64,000 bases of DNA from Solirubrobacter sp963792915 (GTDB lineage: Bacteria; Actinomycetota; Thermoleophilia; Solirubrobacterales; Solirubrobacteraceae). The position numbers and the translations under genes were made by a program. Below, piece after piece: positions 41,628-50,345 of the stretch (positions within the stretch are counted from its first letter, which is position 1; each line of letters opens with the position of its first letter). The notes beneath the pieces are model-generated. The model made no database searches. It was not told where the DNA came from and saw only the letters and a program-made list of their open reading frames with translations. Where the stretch lies: assembly GCA_963792915.1 (NCBI GenBank), contig CAWBYD010000007.1, positions 496,001 to 560,000 on the forward strand, in the 5' to 3' direction.

Positions 41628-42072
41628 GCGCATCGTCGCCGCGCTGAACGCGAGCGACGTCGCCTATGTGATCGTCGGCGGCTTGGCCGTCGCCGCGCAC
41701 GGCGTTGTACGCGCAACCCGCGATCTCGACCTCGTTCCGGACCCAAGCGCCGAGAACCTCGAGCGCCTCGCCAGCGTCCTGAGTGACCTCGGCGCCGAGC
41801 ACCCGATCGACGGCGCGCTCACAGGTGCCGCGCTCGCTCGTCCGGTCTCGTTCAAGCTCCGCACCCAGCACGGCGACGTGCAAGTGCTCAATCGGATGCC
41901 CGCCGTCCCGGCGCACTCGCACCTCCGGCCGACAGCGCTGTCCGTCGACCTTGGCGGCGGCGCAATCGCCCCCATCTGCTCGCTCACCGACCTCCGCGCG
42001 ATGAAGCTCGCCTCGGGCCGCCCGCGCGATCTCGTCGACGTCGCCGAGCTCGACGAGCTCCACGGCGGCTAA
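41602..42072 (+). CDS. Nucleotidyltransferase-fold protein (MNT/AbiEii-like)
   Basis: This 156-residue protein has the minimal nucleotidyltransferase motif: VAYVIVGGLAVAAHGVVRATRDLDLVPD, with the G-G and the D-x-D metal ligands. A later LTDLRAMKLASGRPRDLVDVAEL segment is typical of the AbiEii/DUF6036-type group. Such proteins occur as toxin components that nucleotidylate targets or as their partners. It overlaps the small upstream gene by 26 bases. It lies in the integrase-linked accessory region, where defence or stability modules are common. A decayed second copy is near 58.7 kb. Confidence 0.8.
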   Translation: MSQTPFAPERIVAALNASDVAYVIVGGLAVAAHGVVRATRDLDLVPDPSAENLERLASVLSDLGAEHPIDGALTGAALARPVSFKLRTQHGDVQVLNRMPAVPAHSHLRPTALSVDLGGGAIAPICSLTDLRAMKLASGRPRDLVDVAELDELHGG

Positions 42073-42579
42073 CTGCCCCGCGCCGCCTCACCGAACAGCC
42101 GAAGCCGGCCGTCGCAACCTGTAGACGAAACCGAACTTCGCCGAACTCCGTCGCCTCACGCCGGTTCACGACGCAGCACCGCCGGTCCTCGCTTCGGACT
42201 CGTACATCGCTCGGCAACTCGCGCTGCGCATCGCGCATCACGTCATCTCTTACGCCGTTCTCGCGCTTCACGACCGCAGCGCAAACGCTCCCTCTGGCTA
42301 CGCCGCTGGCCCGAATCCCCTTGCTCTTGTCTCTCGCTCGCCGTTCGCCGTAGCCCTTGTCGTTGGCCCTTCCTGCGGTCGAGGGTGGTGTAGTGCCAAC
42401 CGCGGTCATTGTGTGTGCTCGTGCCCGTCTCGCTCGCCGGTCGCGTCGGCTGTCGTCGTCGGCCTGCCGATCGCTGGCTCGCTCATCGGCGTGGACGTCA
42501 TGCTGGTCATCCTGCGGATCACCTGGTGTGTGGGCGGACTGTGCGCGGGCACGACCACGAGCACCGATGACCGCACGGG
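42073..42579. other. 507-bp gap without a recognisable gene
   Basis: No open frame here has a family signature or protein-like composition on either strand. I see no terminator hairpin followed by a T run, no tRNA and no inverted repeat of note. It may hold the decayed 3' side of the integrase-linked island. Confidence 0.4.
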
Positions 42580-44436
42580 TCAGCGCTTCTCGCGGACGTC
42601 GACGCTGAGATAGGTGACGACCGGCGTGTGGTCGACGCCCTGTTCTCGCCAGGCGAACGCGTCGCGTTTCTCGTCGACTTGGCGGTCCTTGGCTGCCGTG
42701 GTCAGCGGGCTGTTGCGTCCGGGCTCGGCGGGGATGATGTCGGTCCTGATCTCCTCGAGCCGCTTGTTGATGACGTAGTGGTCGGCGGCCTGACCGACGC
42801 CCTTGCCGGGCTGGTTGGTGCGGAAGAACTTCTGCTTGTCCTCGCCGTATTCCCTGAGCTTGCCGGGACCCATCTTGTCCTCCGGTCGCACGGGCGCGGC
42901 CGCCGTCTTCCACTCGCCGCTTCCCTCTACGAGCTCGGCGAAGCGCTGTTTGTCGGCCTTCTGCATGTACCAGTCGCCCGCGAGGATCACGGGGATCGGA
43001 CGCTCCTGGTCGTCCTTGAGCGTGCGCAGCCATGCGGCCTTGGCCATGATGTCCCCGACCTCGCCCTTGATGTTCATGCTCGGCGAGGTGTGCACCACCA
43101 GCACGTACATCTTCTGCTTGGTCACAGCTCGCGAGCGGCGCTGGCTGGCGCGCTTGGCCCACTTCTCGGCCCCGGGGTCGGGCTTCTCTCTCAGCGGCAC
43201 CTCGGGGCGCAGGCCGAAGCGCGAGGAGACCATCTCGATCTCCCACACGAGCGGTTCGCGCCGGGTGTCGGTGTTGGTGCCGAACTTCGATTCTTGGCCC
43301 TCGGCGACCGGGTCGAGTCGGTAGCCCGACCGTCCCTCGCGGACGAAGTATGCCTTGGGCGTGCCATCGACCTGCGCGCGCTCGTAGAGCAGCGGGTAGT
43401 TCTCCTGGTAGGTGCCCGAGCGATAGGTCGGGCCCTCGGCCATGCCGTACTCGTTGCCCAGCGGGTAGTGCGGGATCTCGTTCTCGTCGGTCTCCATCGC
43501 GCCACGTTCGGGGACGTCGACCTGGATCTGCTCCGCCTGGTGGACGAGGCTCATGAGGTTGAGCCCGAGCGAGTACGGCACCGGGTTCACGCCGCCGGTG
43601 AACGCGCCGTCGAACAGGATCCCGGCGTCAGTGACCTCCTGCATCACCATGATCGCCGGGTGGTAGGCGTCGACGATCTCGCGCAGCGCCTGCAGCTTGA
43701 TCTCGCGCTTGGCCGCCCCTGACTTCTCGAGATTCCAGGTGATCACCAGGATCCGGAGCTTGTCGTCGCCGTGGACGATGCCGGGATCGGCACGATCCGG
43801 GCCGGCCCCGAACTCGTACTTGGGGTTCATCTCGTAGTCCTCGGGATCGGACTCGAGCTCCGGCTCCGGCGCGTTGCCCGTCAGGTGCGAGTGGACCTGG
43901 GTCTGCAGATCTCCGAGCACAGGCGGGAGGTCCTCGTCCATCTCGCCGGCCGGCTCGATCCGCCGCCGCTTGTCCGACGTTCCGACGCTGGGCACGCGCT
44001 TGCGCTTGCGGCGGGGTGCCGTCGTGTCCTCCGCCGCCGCCCACGCGTCGCGCAGGACGTCATCGGCGTTCTTGGCTGGAGCGATGCCCCGCAGCCAGTC
44101 CGAGAATCGCGTGGGCGTCTTCTGGTTGCGGGCGACGTTCCAGAAGCTTCTCGCCAGATCCTCCGGGCTGATCCTTATCCCGAGCTGCGCCCGGTTGGTG
44201 AGCAGGTAGTTAATGACGTATGCGGGAGCGTCGATCCGCTGGTTCTTCCCGTGCGCGTAGAAATAGCGCTGGAGCGTGGGCTGCCCCAGCGGGCGGCCGG
44301 CCCGCAGCAGGTCGGAGACCGCCTTGTTGCCCGCGCCGCGCTGCAGCTGCAGGAGCGCCGCGGTCGGCTCCTGGGCACGACGCGGCGTGTCCTGCCGCGC
44401 GGTCTGCTCCGGCGTGCGCTTTCGCTCCTCGAACAC
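42580..44436 (-). CDS. Probable exported effector: N-terminal GN-A motif plus EEP (DNase I-like) nuclease domain
   Basis: The protein is 618 residues from GTG 44436. Residues 28-44 read LLQLQRGAGNKAVSDLL, and LQR recurs near 55. This short amphipathic GNxAV motif is found at the N-termini of many actinobacterial proteins linked to extracellular contractile injection systems and similar toxins, as far as I recall. After a charged, disordered linker with a KRRR stretch, residues 225-615 look like an endonuclease/exonuclease/phosphatase domain: LVITWNLEKSG, AIMVMQEV (metal-binding Glu), VHTSPSMN, VILAGDWYMQ (in place of GDxN) and ADHYVI (in place of SDH). The Asn-to-Trp change makes exact chemistry uncertain. 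No signal peptide, no injection-system genes and no immunity gene are seen nearby. TAGCGT lies nine bases before the GTG. Confidence 0.65.
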   Translation of the reverse strand: MFEERKRTPEQTARQDTPRRAQEPTAALLQLQRGAGNKAVSDLLRAGRPLGQPTLQRYFYAHGKNQRIDAPAYVINYLLTNRAQLGIRISPEDLARSFWNVARNQKTPTRFSDWLRGIAPAKNADDVLRDAWAAAEDTTAPRRKRKRVPSVGTSDKRRRIEPAGEMDEDLPPVLGDLQTQVHSHLTGNAPEPELESDPEDYEMNPKYEFGAGPDRADPGIVHGDDKLRILVITWNLEKSGAAKREIKLQALREIVDAYHPAIMVMQEVTDAGILFDGAFTGGVNPVPYSLGLNLMSLVHQAEQIQVDVPERGAMETDENEIPHYPLGNEYGMAEGPTYRSGTYQENYPLLYERAQVDGTPKAYFVREGRSGYRLDPVAEGQESKFGTNTDTRREPLVWEIEMVSSRFGLRPEVPLREKPDPGAEKWAKRASQRRSRAVTKQKMYVLVVHTSPSMNIKGEVGDIMAKAAWLRTLKDDQERPIPVILAGDWYMQKADKQRFAELVEGSGEWKTAAAPVRPEDKMGPGKLREYGEDKQKFFRTNQPGKGVGQAADHYVINKRLEEIRTDIIPAEPGRNSPLTTAAKDRQVDEKRDAFAWREQGVDHTPVVTYLSVDVREKR

Positions 44437-44755
44437 CCGGGCGCGACGCTACGCCCGCCGTGCGGTGTCTGCTCGGCGGAATTCTCGCCCGGCGAGCGCC
44501 GCGGCGACCAGCCCCCGCGAGGATCGGCGCCAGGCGGCAACGCTCGTCGTCGGCGTAAATCGCGGCCGGGTTCCGTGCCGGCCGTGTTCTCATACTGACG
44601 CCGCAACTCAGACGAGGATCACCGGGCGATGCTGCGAGCTCACGACGTCCCGTGACACGCCTCAGCGAGAGCCGAGTGCGGTTACGAGTGGATGGTGTCC
44701 GGACTAAGCTAAGCGAGTCGTACAGCACGATCCAGCACGAGTGCTGGCGTGGCGG
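44437..44755. other. Gap between the effector gene and the sigma-factor operon
   Basis: No gene is seen in these 319 bp. The left part should contain the promoter of the effector gene. A perfect hairpin lies at the right end, just past the stop of the membrane protein gene. Confidence 0.4.
44732..44747 (-). terminator. Hairpin after the sigma/anti-sigma operon
   Basis: CCAGCACGAGTGCTGG forms a perfect 6-bp stem with a 4-base loop nine bases after the stop codon at 44756. There is no T run, so it may act as a transcript end stabiliser or a Rho-independent terminator of the T-less actinobacterial kind. Confidence 0.4.
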
Positions 44756-45418
44756 TTACTTCGAGCAGATCGCGATGCCGATGCTCTGGATGTCGCCGGT
44801 CTGGGTCGTGATGTAGACCTGATCCTTGGCCGTGAGCTTGCCGGGGTCGATCGTGAAGCGCACGCCGTCTTGGTCGAGGTTCTCGACCTCGACCGAGGAG
44901 CTGGTCACGTTCCCGGCGCCGCTCGGCGGGGTGCCCTCGGTGTTGAAGCTCGGGCCTGCGCCGTCGCCGTCGCGGGAGGGGCTCATGCCGGGCTCGCCGC
45001 CGCCCGCCGGGCTCGCGCCGGACTCCGGTTGGCGCGTCTCCTTCGGCGGCGTGCCCGTTCCGTCGGCCTCGGCCGGCACCGCGGCACTGCGCCCGCCCAC
45101 GCCTGCGCCCAGACCGCAGCCCGGCGTGCCGGCGCCGTATCTGACCAGCGCCGGGATGCCCGCCTTGCGCAGCTGGCTCTGCAGCCCGGTCGCGTCGCTC
45201 AGATCGCGGATCTGCACCGTCACCGTGCCGTTGGACTCGGACTCGACGGCGTACGCCGCGGACCCGCCGCCGAGCGCGACCACGACCACCGCGCCGATCG
45301 CGGCCACCGCGGTCGCACTGACCGCGACCAGGCGCGCGCGTCGCGGGGTCCCGCGCACCGGTCGCGAAGCGACCTCATGCCGGAGCTCAACGAGGAGTCG
45401 ATCTTCGAAGTTCATCAT
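44756..45418 (-). CDS. Single-pass membrane protein partner of an ECF sigma factor
   Basis: This 220-residue protein has about 30 cytoplasmic residues (NFEDRLLVELRHEVASRP), one membrane helix (LVAVSATAVAAIGAVVVVAL) and an external part. The outer half has a low-complexity Gly/Pro/Ser/Glu linker and ends GDIQSIGIAICSK. It follows the sigma gene with an ATGA overlap. This matches an anti-sigma or stress-sensing protein, though the cytoplasmic part lacks a zinc-binding H-x3-C-x2-C motif. The VTVQIRDLSDATGLQSQLRK segment resembles an external sensor strand region. Confidence 0.7.
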   Translation of the reverse strand: MMNFEDRLLVELRHEVASRPVRGTPRRARLVAVSATAVAAIGAVVVVALGGGSAAYAVESESNGTVTVQIRDLSDATGLQSQLRKAGIPALVRYGAGTPGCGLGAGVGGRSAAVPAEADGTGTPPKETRQPESGASPAGGGEPGMSPSRDGDGAGPSFNTEGTPPSGAGNVTSSSVEVENLDQDGVRFTIDPGKLTAKDQVYITTQTGDIQSIGIAICSK

Positions 45419-45954
45419 GCCTCCAGCGCTTCGGTGATGGTCAGTTCAGCGCGCAACGCCGTCCGTGCGCGATGCAGCCGCACCCGCGCGGCCACCGGGT
45501 TGATCCCGAGCGTCGCCGCCGCCTCACGCGGCGTGAGCTCGTCGAGCGCGGTCAACTCGAACACGGCCCGCTCCCCCTCCGGGAGCGCAGCGAGCGCCTG
45601 ATAGAGCTCGCGCGAGCGCGCCGCCGCGTCGATGCGCTCCTGCATCCGCGCAACGTCGTCGGCCTCGAGCAACTCCCGCGCGTTGATGCGCGCGTGCGCC
45701 CGCCGCTCGCGATCGGCCCGGCGAAAGTCGCTGGCCACCACATTGCGGGCGATGCCAAACAACCACGCTCGCGGTTCCCCGCGCGTGGATCGGTACGACG
45801 GCGCGGCGTCGATCGCCGCGAGGAACACCTCCGCAGTCAGATCAGCCGCCAGGTGCGGGTCCGAGACCCGTCGCACCACGAACCGCTCCACCGCTTCCAC
45901 GTGTTCCCGATAGAACGCCTCAAAGGCGGCCGGGTCATGGGCGATCTGCCTCAT
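45415..45954 (-). CDS. ECF-type RNA polymerase sigma factor
   Basis: This 179-residue protein has sigma region 2 (FEAFYREHVEAVERFVVRRV, DLTAEVFLAAIDAAPSYR, PRAWLFGIARNVVASDFRRA) and region 4 (LPEGERAVFELTALDELTPREAAATLGINPVAARVRLHRARTAL). It should direct RNA polymerase to its own regulon and probably to this operon. The membrane protein after it is translationally coupled and is its likely regulator. Start ATG at 45954. Confidence 0.92.
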   Translation of the reverse strand: MRQIAHDPAAFEAFYREHVEAVERFVVRRVSDPHLAADLTAEVFLAAIDAAPSYRSTRGEPRAWLFGIARNVVASDFRRADRERRAHARINARELLEADDVARMQERIDAAARSRELYQALAALPEGERAVFELTALDELTPREAAATLGINPVAARVRLHRARTALRAELTITEALEA

Positions 45955-45984
45955 ACCCGGTCTTGGTCGGACCCGCCCTGAGCG

Positions 45985-46137
45985 TTACAGCGATGACCCC
46001 TCCTCGGCGTCGAGCACCCGCCGCACCGCAAACCGCGCCAACACCACCACGAGCGACACGAACGCCACAGCACCCAGCGAGAAAAGCAGCGCCTGCAGCA
46101 CGCGTCCAGCACCGGCCCTCGTTGATTCGTCCGCCAC
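45985..46137 (-). CDS. Small single-pass membrane protein, unknown
   Basis: From the GTG at 46135-46137 the frame gives 50 residues: a polar start (VADESTRAGAGRV), one hydrophobic helix (LLFSLGAVAFVSLVVVLARF) and a basic-acidic tail (RRVLDAEEGSSL). It lies 30 bases before the sigma-factor gene on the same strand and might be its first operon member. No family is recognised; the call rests on the clear membrane helix. Confidence 0.4.
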   Translation of the reverse strand: MADESTRAGAGRVLQALLFSLGAVAFVSLVVVLARFAVRRVLDAEEGSSL

Positions 46138-46337
46138 GGAAAGCCCACGGATGCGCCCACGCTCCGCGCTCCTCTCCGCGCGCGCCCCCCGCCGCTCGCG
46201 GTCACGGCGAGCGGATCGACACGCGCGCGTCAAGAGCACCGCGTCGCGGCTCGCTACGCTCAGGCCTGACGGCTTGCGTATCGACCCCGTTCGAGGCGCT
46301 CAGCTCAAAGCGGCGAGACTGAGCGGCGCGTGACTGT

Positions 46338-46678
46338 TGCGTTGCGCGAGACGCGACACATAGCACGGCGACGCGAGATTCGTCGTGTTCGCCGAGACCC
46401 AGTGGCGTCCGAAGCGCTTCCCAACCTGCGTTTCAAGGTCACGTTGGCCTGCTGAACTCGCGATGACAAGCGGCGCATCGACGAACGCGAGGACCGGCGG
46501 GGCGCCCTGAGCCGATCCAGGCTTTGGTGTCAACGAGGCCGATCGTCCCGTCAGCGCCGAGTAGCTGCCCCTGTTCATCGAGTGCGACGACTCCGCTGCG
46601 GTTGGCGGGCTTCGCGCTACTGCCTTCGCCCCAGGCCAGGTCAATTCCCAGGAAGCGCATCAGCGCATGAGCATCCAT
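46338..46678 (-). pseudogene. DUF429-type (RNase H-like) protein fragment, frameshifted
   Basis: The first frame reads MRFLGIDLAWGEGSSAKPAN and GVVALDEQGQLL, the N-terminal strand pair with catalytic Asp of DUF429 proteins. Near 46515 the sense moves to another frame with VLAFVDAPLVIA and RDLETQVGKRFGRHWVSANT. It then stops about 110 codons in, well short of the 230 or more residues of the family. Confidence 0.65.
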
Positions 46679-46710
46679 CTTCCTCGGCAGCGATGTAAGT
46701 CCCGTTCAAT

Positions 46711-46736
46711 GCAACGTTGTGTTGCGCTATCGCAAC
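46711..46736. promoter_or_regulatory. Overlapping inverted repeats, possible operator
   Basis: GTTGCGCTATCGCAAC (46721-46736) is a perfect palindrome with 6-bp arms. It overlaps a second inverted repeat, GCAACGTTGTGTTGC (46711-46725). Another GTTGCG pair lies near 46338. The cluster of GCAAC/GTTGC half sites lies about 190 bases before the SDR gene and just before the DUF429 remnant's start. Confidence 0.35.
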
Positions 46737-46918
46737 GCAATGCGCGAGAAGTGATGCTGCTCGGCCCTGGGCAACTAGCGGGGCAAGTAGCTAGCGTGCG
46801 GGTCGTGCAGGGTCGCCCGCGCATTCCGCGATGACGTATTGGCCGGCGATCTCACGTCGTTGGTCCTGCTCTGGAAGCGGCCTCACGTGAGGCAGGGAGG
46901 GCGCTAAGGTGGCGTGCG

Positions 46919-47656
46919 ATGCGAGCGCTTGTCACCGGCGGCGGCCGCGGGATCGGAGCGGATATCGCGCGGGTGCTGGCGCGCGACGGCTGGGAGGTCG
47001 TCGCGTGCGCGCGCAGCGGCGCGCAGGTGGAGGCAGTCGCGGAGGAGATCGGCGGCGAGTGGATGCAGGTCGACGTCTCCGATCGCTCCTGTGTCCAGCG
47101 AACGGTTGACGAGGCCGGCGAGGTCGACCTTCTGGTCGCCAACGCGGGTATCAGCGAGGGTCATGCGCCGCGGCCCTCGTGGGAGATCGACCTCGACGAG
47201 TGGTGGCAGGTCTATGAGGTCAACGTGCTCGGCGTTCACCTGTGCTGTCGGGCCGTGATCCCGAGCATGCTCGAGCGCGGACGCGGGCGGATCGTGATCA
47301 CCGGCAGCGGAGCGGCCTACCTACCCGGCGGCAAGAGCACCGCGTATGCGCCGAGCAAGGCCGCCGCGTGTCGCTACGGCGAAATGCTGGCCAACGAACT
47401 CGCGGGGCGCATTCCCGTATTCTTCTTCAGTCCCGGCCTGGTGCGGACGGAGATGACCGCCGGCGGACTTCCCGACGATGCGCCGTGGACGCCGCCCGAA
47501 CTCGCTCCGGAGCTGGTCCGCAAGCTCTCGACCGGCGGCTATGACGCGCTCGCCGGACGCTACCTGCACGCGGAGCACGACGACGTCGACGAGCTGCTGG
47601 AGCGGATCAATGAGGTACGCGAGCGCGATCTCAATGCGATCAGGCTTCGACGCTGA
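46919..47656 (+). CDS. Short-chain dehydrogenase/reductase
   Basis: This 245-residue classical SDR has the cofactor motif VTGGGRGIGADIARVL, DVSDRS for the adenine contact, NAGIS, a catalytic Ser in IVITGSGAAY and YAPSK with the Tyr and Lys. The C-terminal half includes FFFSPGLVRTEM. It probably uses NAD(P)H to reduce or oxidise an alcohol or ketone; the substrate is unknown. It stands alone. TAAGGT about eight bases before the ATG could be a -10 box of a nearly leaderless transcript. Confidence 0.9.
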   Translation: MRALVTGGGRGIGADIARVLARDGWEVVACARSGAQVEAVAEEIGGEWMQVDVSDRSCVQRTVDEAGEVDLLVANAGISEGHAPRPSWEIDLDEWWQVYEVNVLGVHLCCRAVIPSMLERGRGRIVITGSGAAYLPGGKSTAYAPSKAAACRYGEMLANELAGRIPVFFFSPGLVRTEMTAGGLPDDAPWTPPELAPELVRKLSTGGYDALAGRYLHAEHDDVDELLERINEVRERDLNAIRLRR

Positions 47657-48117
47657 CCGGACGCGATCCGCTCGATCCGCGACGACCTATATCCAGCCGC
47701 AGCGGCAGCGCGATCGGCTGTGGGTGTCTACTCGGGCGAGACTGTCGCTTCGCGCGACAGGGAGCAGCACGCCGCCGTGGGGTACGCCGCGCGGCGGGAG
47801 CTCGCTGAGCACGACAGCCGGCAGTAGCGATTGCGCTGCGAAGCGCGCTTGCCAGATGCCATGGCGGCTGTGACCCTCCAGTTACGGGAAGCCCGGCGAA
47901 TCGGGGTCCGATCACCGCCGGGCGCAGGCTGCGCGCCTGCGTAACGGACTGCTGACGCGTACTCCTCTCTGGCTCGAAGGCCCGCATGAAGCGACGCAAG
48001 CGCTGCCGCCCTACCGACCCCGGTGACCGCGACCTTGTTTTCGGCGCCGCCGGACGCCTGAGGGATTACGTCGCGTTCTCCTGAGCGGCGTGGTTGACGA
48101 GCGCTGGATCGATACTG
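47657..48117. other. 461-bp gap without a recognisable gene
   Basis: No supported gene lies here. The only open frames are antisense-type sequences rich in Arg, Ala and Pro. The right end must contain the promoter of the MBL hydrolase. Confidence 0.4.
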
Positions 48118-49107
48118 ATGGCTCCTGTGCTGCCGCCCTTCGTCGACCCGTTGCCCGATGGTGTCGTGCGCGTCAGCCTGCCGACGCCGTTCCACGTGGG
48201 GCGCGTCAACTGCTACGTGCTGGTCGATCCGCCCGTCACCGTCATCGACCCGGGCATTCTGAACGGGACTTCGCTGCGCGAGCTCGCGGATGCGCTGGCG
48301 CGCCAGGGGCTCGGCTTCGGCGATATCGAGCAGATCGTGGTCACGCATGCGCATGCAGATCATTTCGGTGCCGCCGCTGCGCTCGCCGCACGCGCGCGCG
48401 CACGAATCGTGTGCGGTCTTGCGGAGCGCGCGAGCCTGCTTGGCCCGGGCGATGCCCAACGGACGCGCGAGGTCCTGGTCGGGCTCGGCGTGCCGGCGGC
48501 GACCGCGCGCTCGTTGGTGGCGGTGTCCGACGCTGCGGTCGAGCGCCTGGTGGGCTGGGCGCGGGCGAGCGTCGTCGTGGGCGTGCGGGACGGCGAGCGG
48601 CTGCTTGCGGGCGGTCGTTGGTTCGTGTGCGTGGTCAGCCCGGGCCACGCCGCGGGTCATCTGTCGCTGTGGAACCCGGCGGAGGGCGTCCTGTTCAGCG
48701 GCGACCACCTGCTGGCCAGGATCATCCCGGGGCCGAGCCTCGAGCGCGACGAGGGGGCGGCCCGTCGCCACAGCCTGCGCGAGTACCTGGACGGGTTGGC
48801 GCGCTTCGTGGCTTTCGATCCTGCCGTTGTGCTCCCCGGGCACGGCCTGGCCTTCACCGAGGTGGCGGTCCTGGAGGCCCGGCTGCGCGTCCACAGTGGC
48901 CAGCGAGCCGACGACATCGCGGCGATCCTGCGCGAGCGGCCGGCAACGCCCTACGAGCTCGCGCGCCAGCTCCAGTGGCAGCCCGAGAGCTGGCGCCTGC
49001 TCGGGGGCCTCGCCCACGTCCAGGGACATCTCGACCTCCTGCAGGCGTCCGGACGCGTTGACCCGGTGATCTCCGGCGGCATCGTGCGCTATCGGCTCAG
49101 CGGTTGA
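48118..49107 (+). CDS. Metallo-beta-lactamase-fold hydrolase (glyoxalase II-like)
   Basis: This 329-residue protein has VTHAHADHFGAA (HxHxDH), HAAGHLSLWN, GVLFSGDHLLARI and VVLPGHGLAF, the full metal-ligand set of the MBL fold. A C-terminal winged-helix-like region (RPATPYELARQLQWQPESW, then ASGRV) matches LACTB2- and RNase-type relatives that hydrolyse thioesters or nucleic acids. The start is set at ATG 48118; the GTG at 48094 is less likely. It is followed closely by the GYD-type gene. Confidence 0.9.
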   Translation: MAPVLPPFVDPLPDGVVRVSLPTPFHVGRVNCYVLVDPPVTVIDPGILNGTSLRELADALARQGLGFGDIEQIVVTHAHADHFGAAAALAARARARIVCGLAERASLLGPGDAQRTREVLVGLGVPAATARSLVAVSDAAVERLVGWARASVVVGVRDGERLLAGGRWFVCVVSPGHAAGHLSLWNPAEGVLFSGDHLLARIIPGPSLERDEGAARRHSLREYLDGLARFVAFDPAVVLPGHGLAFTEVAVLEARLRVHSGQRADDIAAILRERPATPYELARQLQWQPESWRLLGGLAHVQGHLDLLQASGRVDPVISGGIVRYRLSG

Positions 49108-49127
49108 CAGATATCGTTCGGGTCGGC

Positions 49128-49463
49128 ATGCCGAAGTACGCGTTGTTCTTCACCTACACCGGCGAGGCCTGGGGCGCGATGGTCGATAATCCGCGCGACC
49201 GAGAGACGCAAGCCCGAGGCATCGTCGAGGCGGCCGGCGGCACGATGGACGCCATCTACTGGATGCTCGGTCCTCACGACGGCCTCTGCCTCTACGACGC
49301 GCCGGGCCCGATCAGCGCAGGAGCGATCAGCGTCGCGGTGGGTAGCACGGGCACCTTCACGCACCTCGAGACCCACGAACTGTTCGGCCAAGACCAGCTG
49401 ACCGAAGTGCTGGCGACCGCACGCGAATGCCGGCAGCGGTACCGGCCTGCGGGCCTCGCCTGA
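49128..49463 (+). CDS. GYD-domain-like small protein
   Basis: This 111-residue protein (MPKYALFFTYTGEAWGAMVD, GTMDAIYWMLGPHDGLCLYD, VGSTGTFTHLETHELFGQDQ) fits the GYD domain family: a ferredoxin-like fold with strands around a YW-x-x-G-x-x-D turn. Function is unknown; members are common near hydrolases in actinobacteria. ATG 49128 is preferred over an upstream TTG. It lies 20 bases after the MBL gene and is probably co-transcribed. Confidence 0.78.
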   Translation: MPKYALFFTYTGEAWGAMVDNPRDRETQARGIVEAAGGTMDAIYWMLGPHDGLCLYDAPGPISAGAISVAVGSTGTFTHLETHELFGQDQLTEVLATARECRQRYRPAGLA

Positions 49464-49571
49464 CGACATCCTCGTGAAATCTGGCGCCTCGCCGTCGCTG
49501 CTGCCTCGAACGAGGAGGAGCGGTCTCGCGCGGTGGCTGCGCCACTGCTCCCTTGCGCGAAGAGCGGTCGA

Positions 49572-50345
49572 TCAACCGATCTCGTCGGCTGGAACCGTTG
49601 GCGTGAGGTCGTCGAGGCCGAGCAGACGGGCTCGCAGGCGCGCCGGAGCCGGGTCATACGGTGCGCGTCGCCACGTCGCGGTGCGCCGCTCGAGATCGAG
49701 CAGCAGCCAGTACGCGCCATCAGCGGCCTGGAGGTCAAGGGCGTCCCACCAGCCACGCCGCGACGGTGTGGGCGCGCCCACCGCTCCTGGATTCAACAGC
49801 CACTTGCCACCAGCGAGATCCAGCGATACGCCGACCCGGATCTTGACCGCTTCGGCGCCGCGTGGCGTCTGCCGCCACGCAGCCGCGATGTGGGTGTGCC
49901 CGACCAGCCCGAGCTCGGCGCGCTGGACCGCGAGGCCGGCTGCCGCGTTGGATGCGCCGACGTACTCGTGCACGGCGTTGTGCGGACCGCCGTGCCAGAG
50001 CTGCACCTCGCCGCGTCGCGCCGCGGGCTTGCGCGAACGCATCCACTCGACGTGGGGGCCGCTGAGCCGGTCGCGGGCCAGCTCGATCGACCGCACCGCC
50101 GGCGAGCCGGGCTCGCCGAACCGAGTGGGCTCGGCCGATCCCGTCGCGCCGTAGTCGTGGTTGCCCATCAGCGCCACCGCGCAGCGCTCGCGCGTGCGAG
50201 TCACGACATGCTCGGGGTCCGGACCCCGCCCGATCATGTCCCCCAGCGACCACAGCTCCTGCGCATCGCACGCCTCGGCCGCGCCGATCACCGCGTCAAG
50301 CGCTTCCGCATGCCCGTGCGCGTCGCCGAACACTGCTACGACCAC
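49572..50345 (-). CDS. Calcineurin-like metallophosphoesterase
   Basis: This 257-residue protein carries every motif of the family: VVAVFGDAHGH, LGDMIGRGPDP, ALMGNHDYG, LWHGGPHN and LVGHTHIAA. It resembles YfcE/diadenosine-tetraphosphatase-type enzymes that hydrolyse phosphodiesters. LLNPGAVGAP near residue 185 is also typical. Start ATG at 50345. It is convergent with the GYD gene and has no operon partner. Confidence 0.92.
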   Translation of the reverse strand: MVVAVFGDAHGHAEALDAVIGAAEACDAQELWSLGDMIGRGPDPEHVVTRTRERCAVALMGNHDYGATGSAEPTRFGEPGSPAVRSIELARDRLSGPHVEWMRSRKPAARRGEVQLWHGGPHNAVHEYVGASNAAAGLAVQRAELGLVGHTHIAAAWRQTPRGAEAVKIRVGVSLDLAGGKWLLNPGAVGAPTPSRRGWWDALDLQAADGAYWLLLDLERRTATWRRAPYDPAPARLRARLLGLDDLTPTVPADEIG

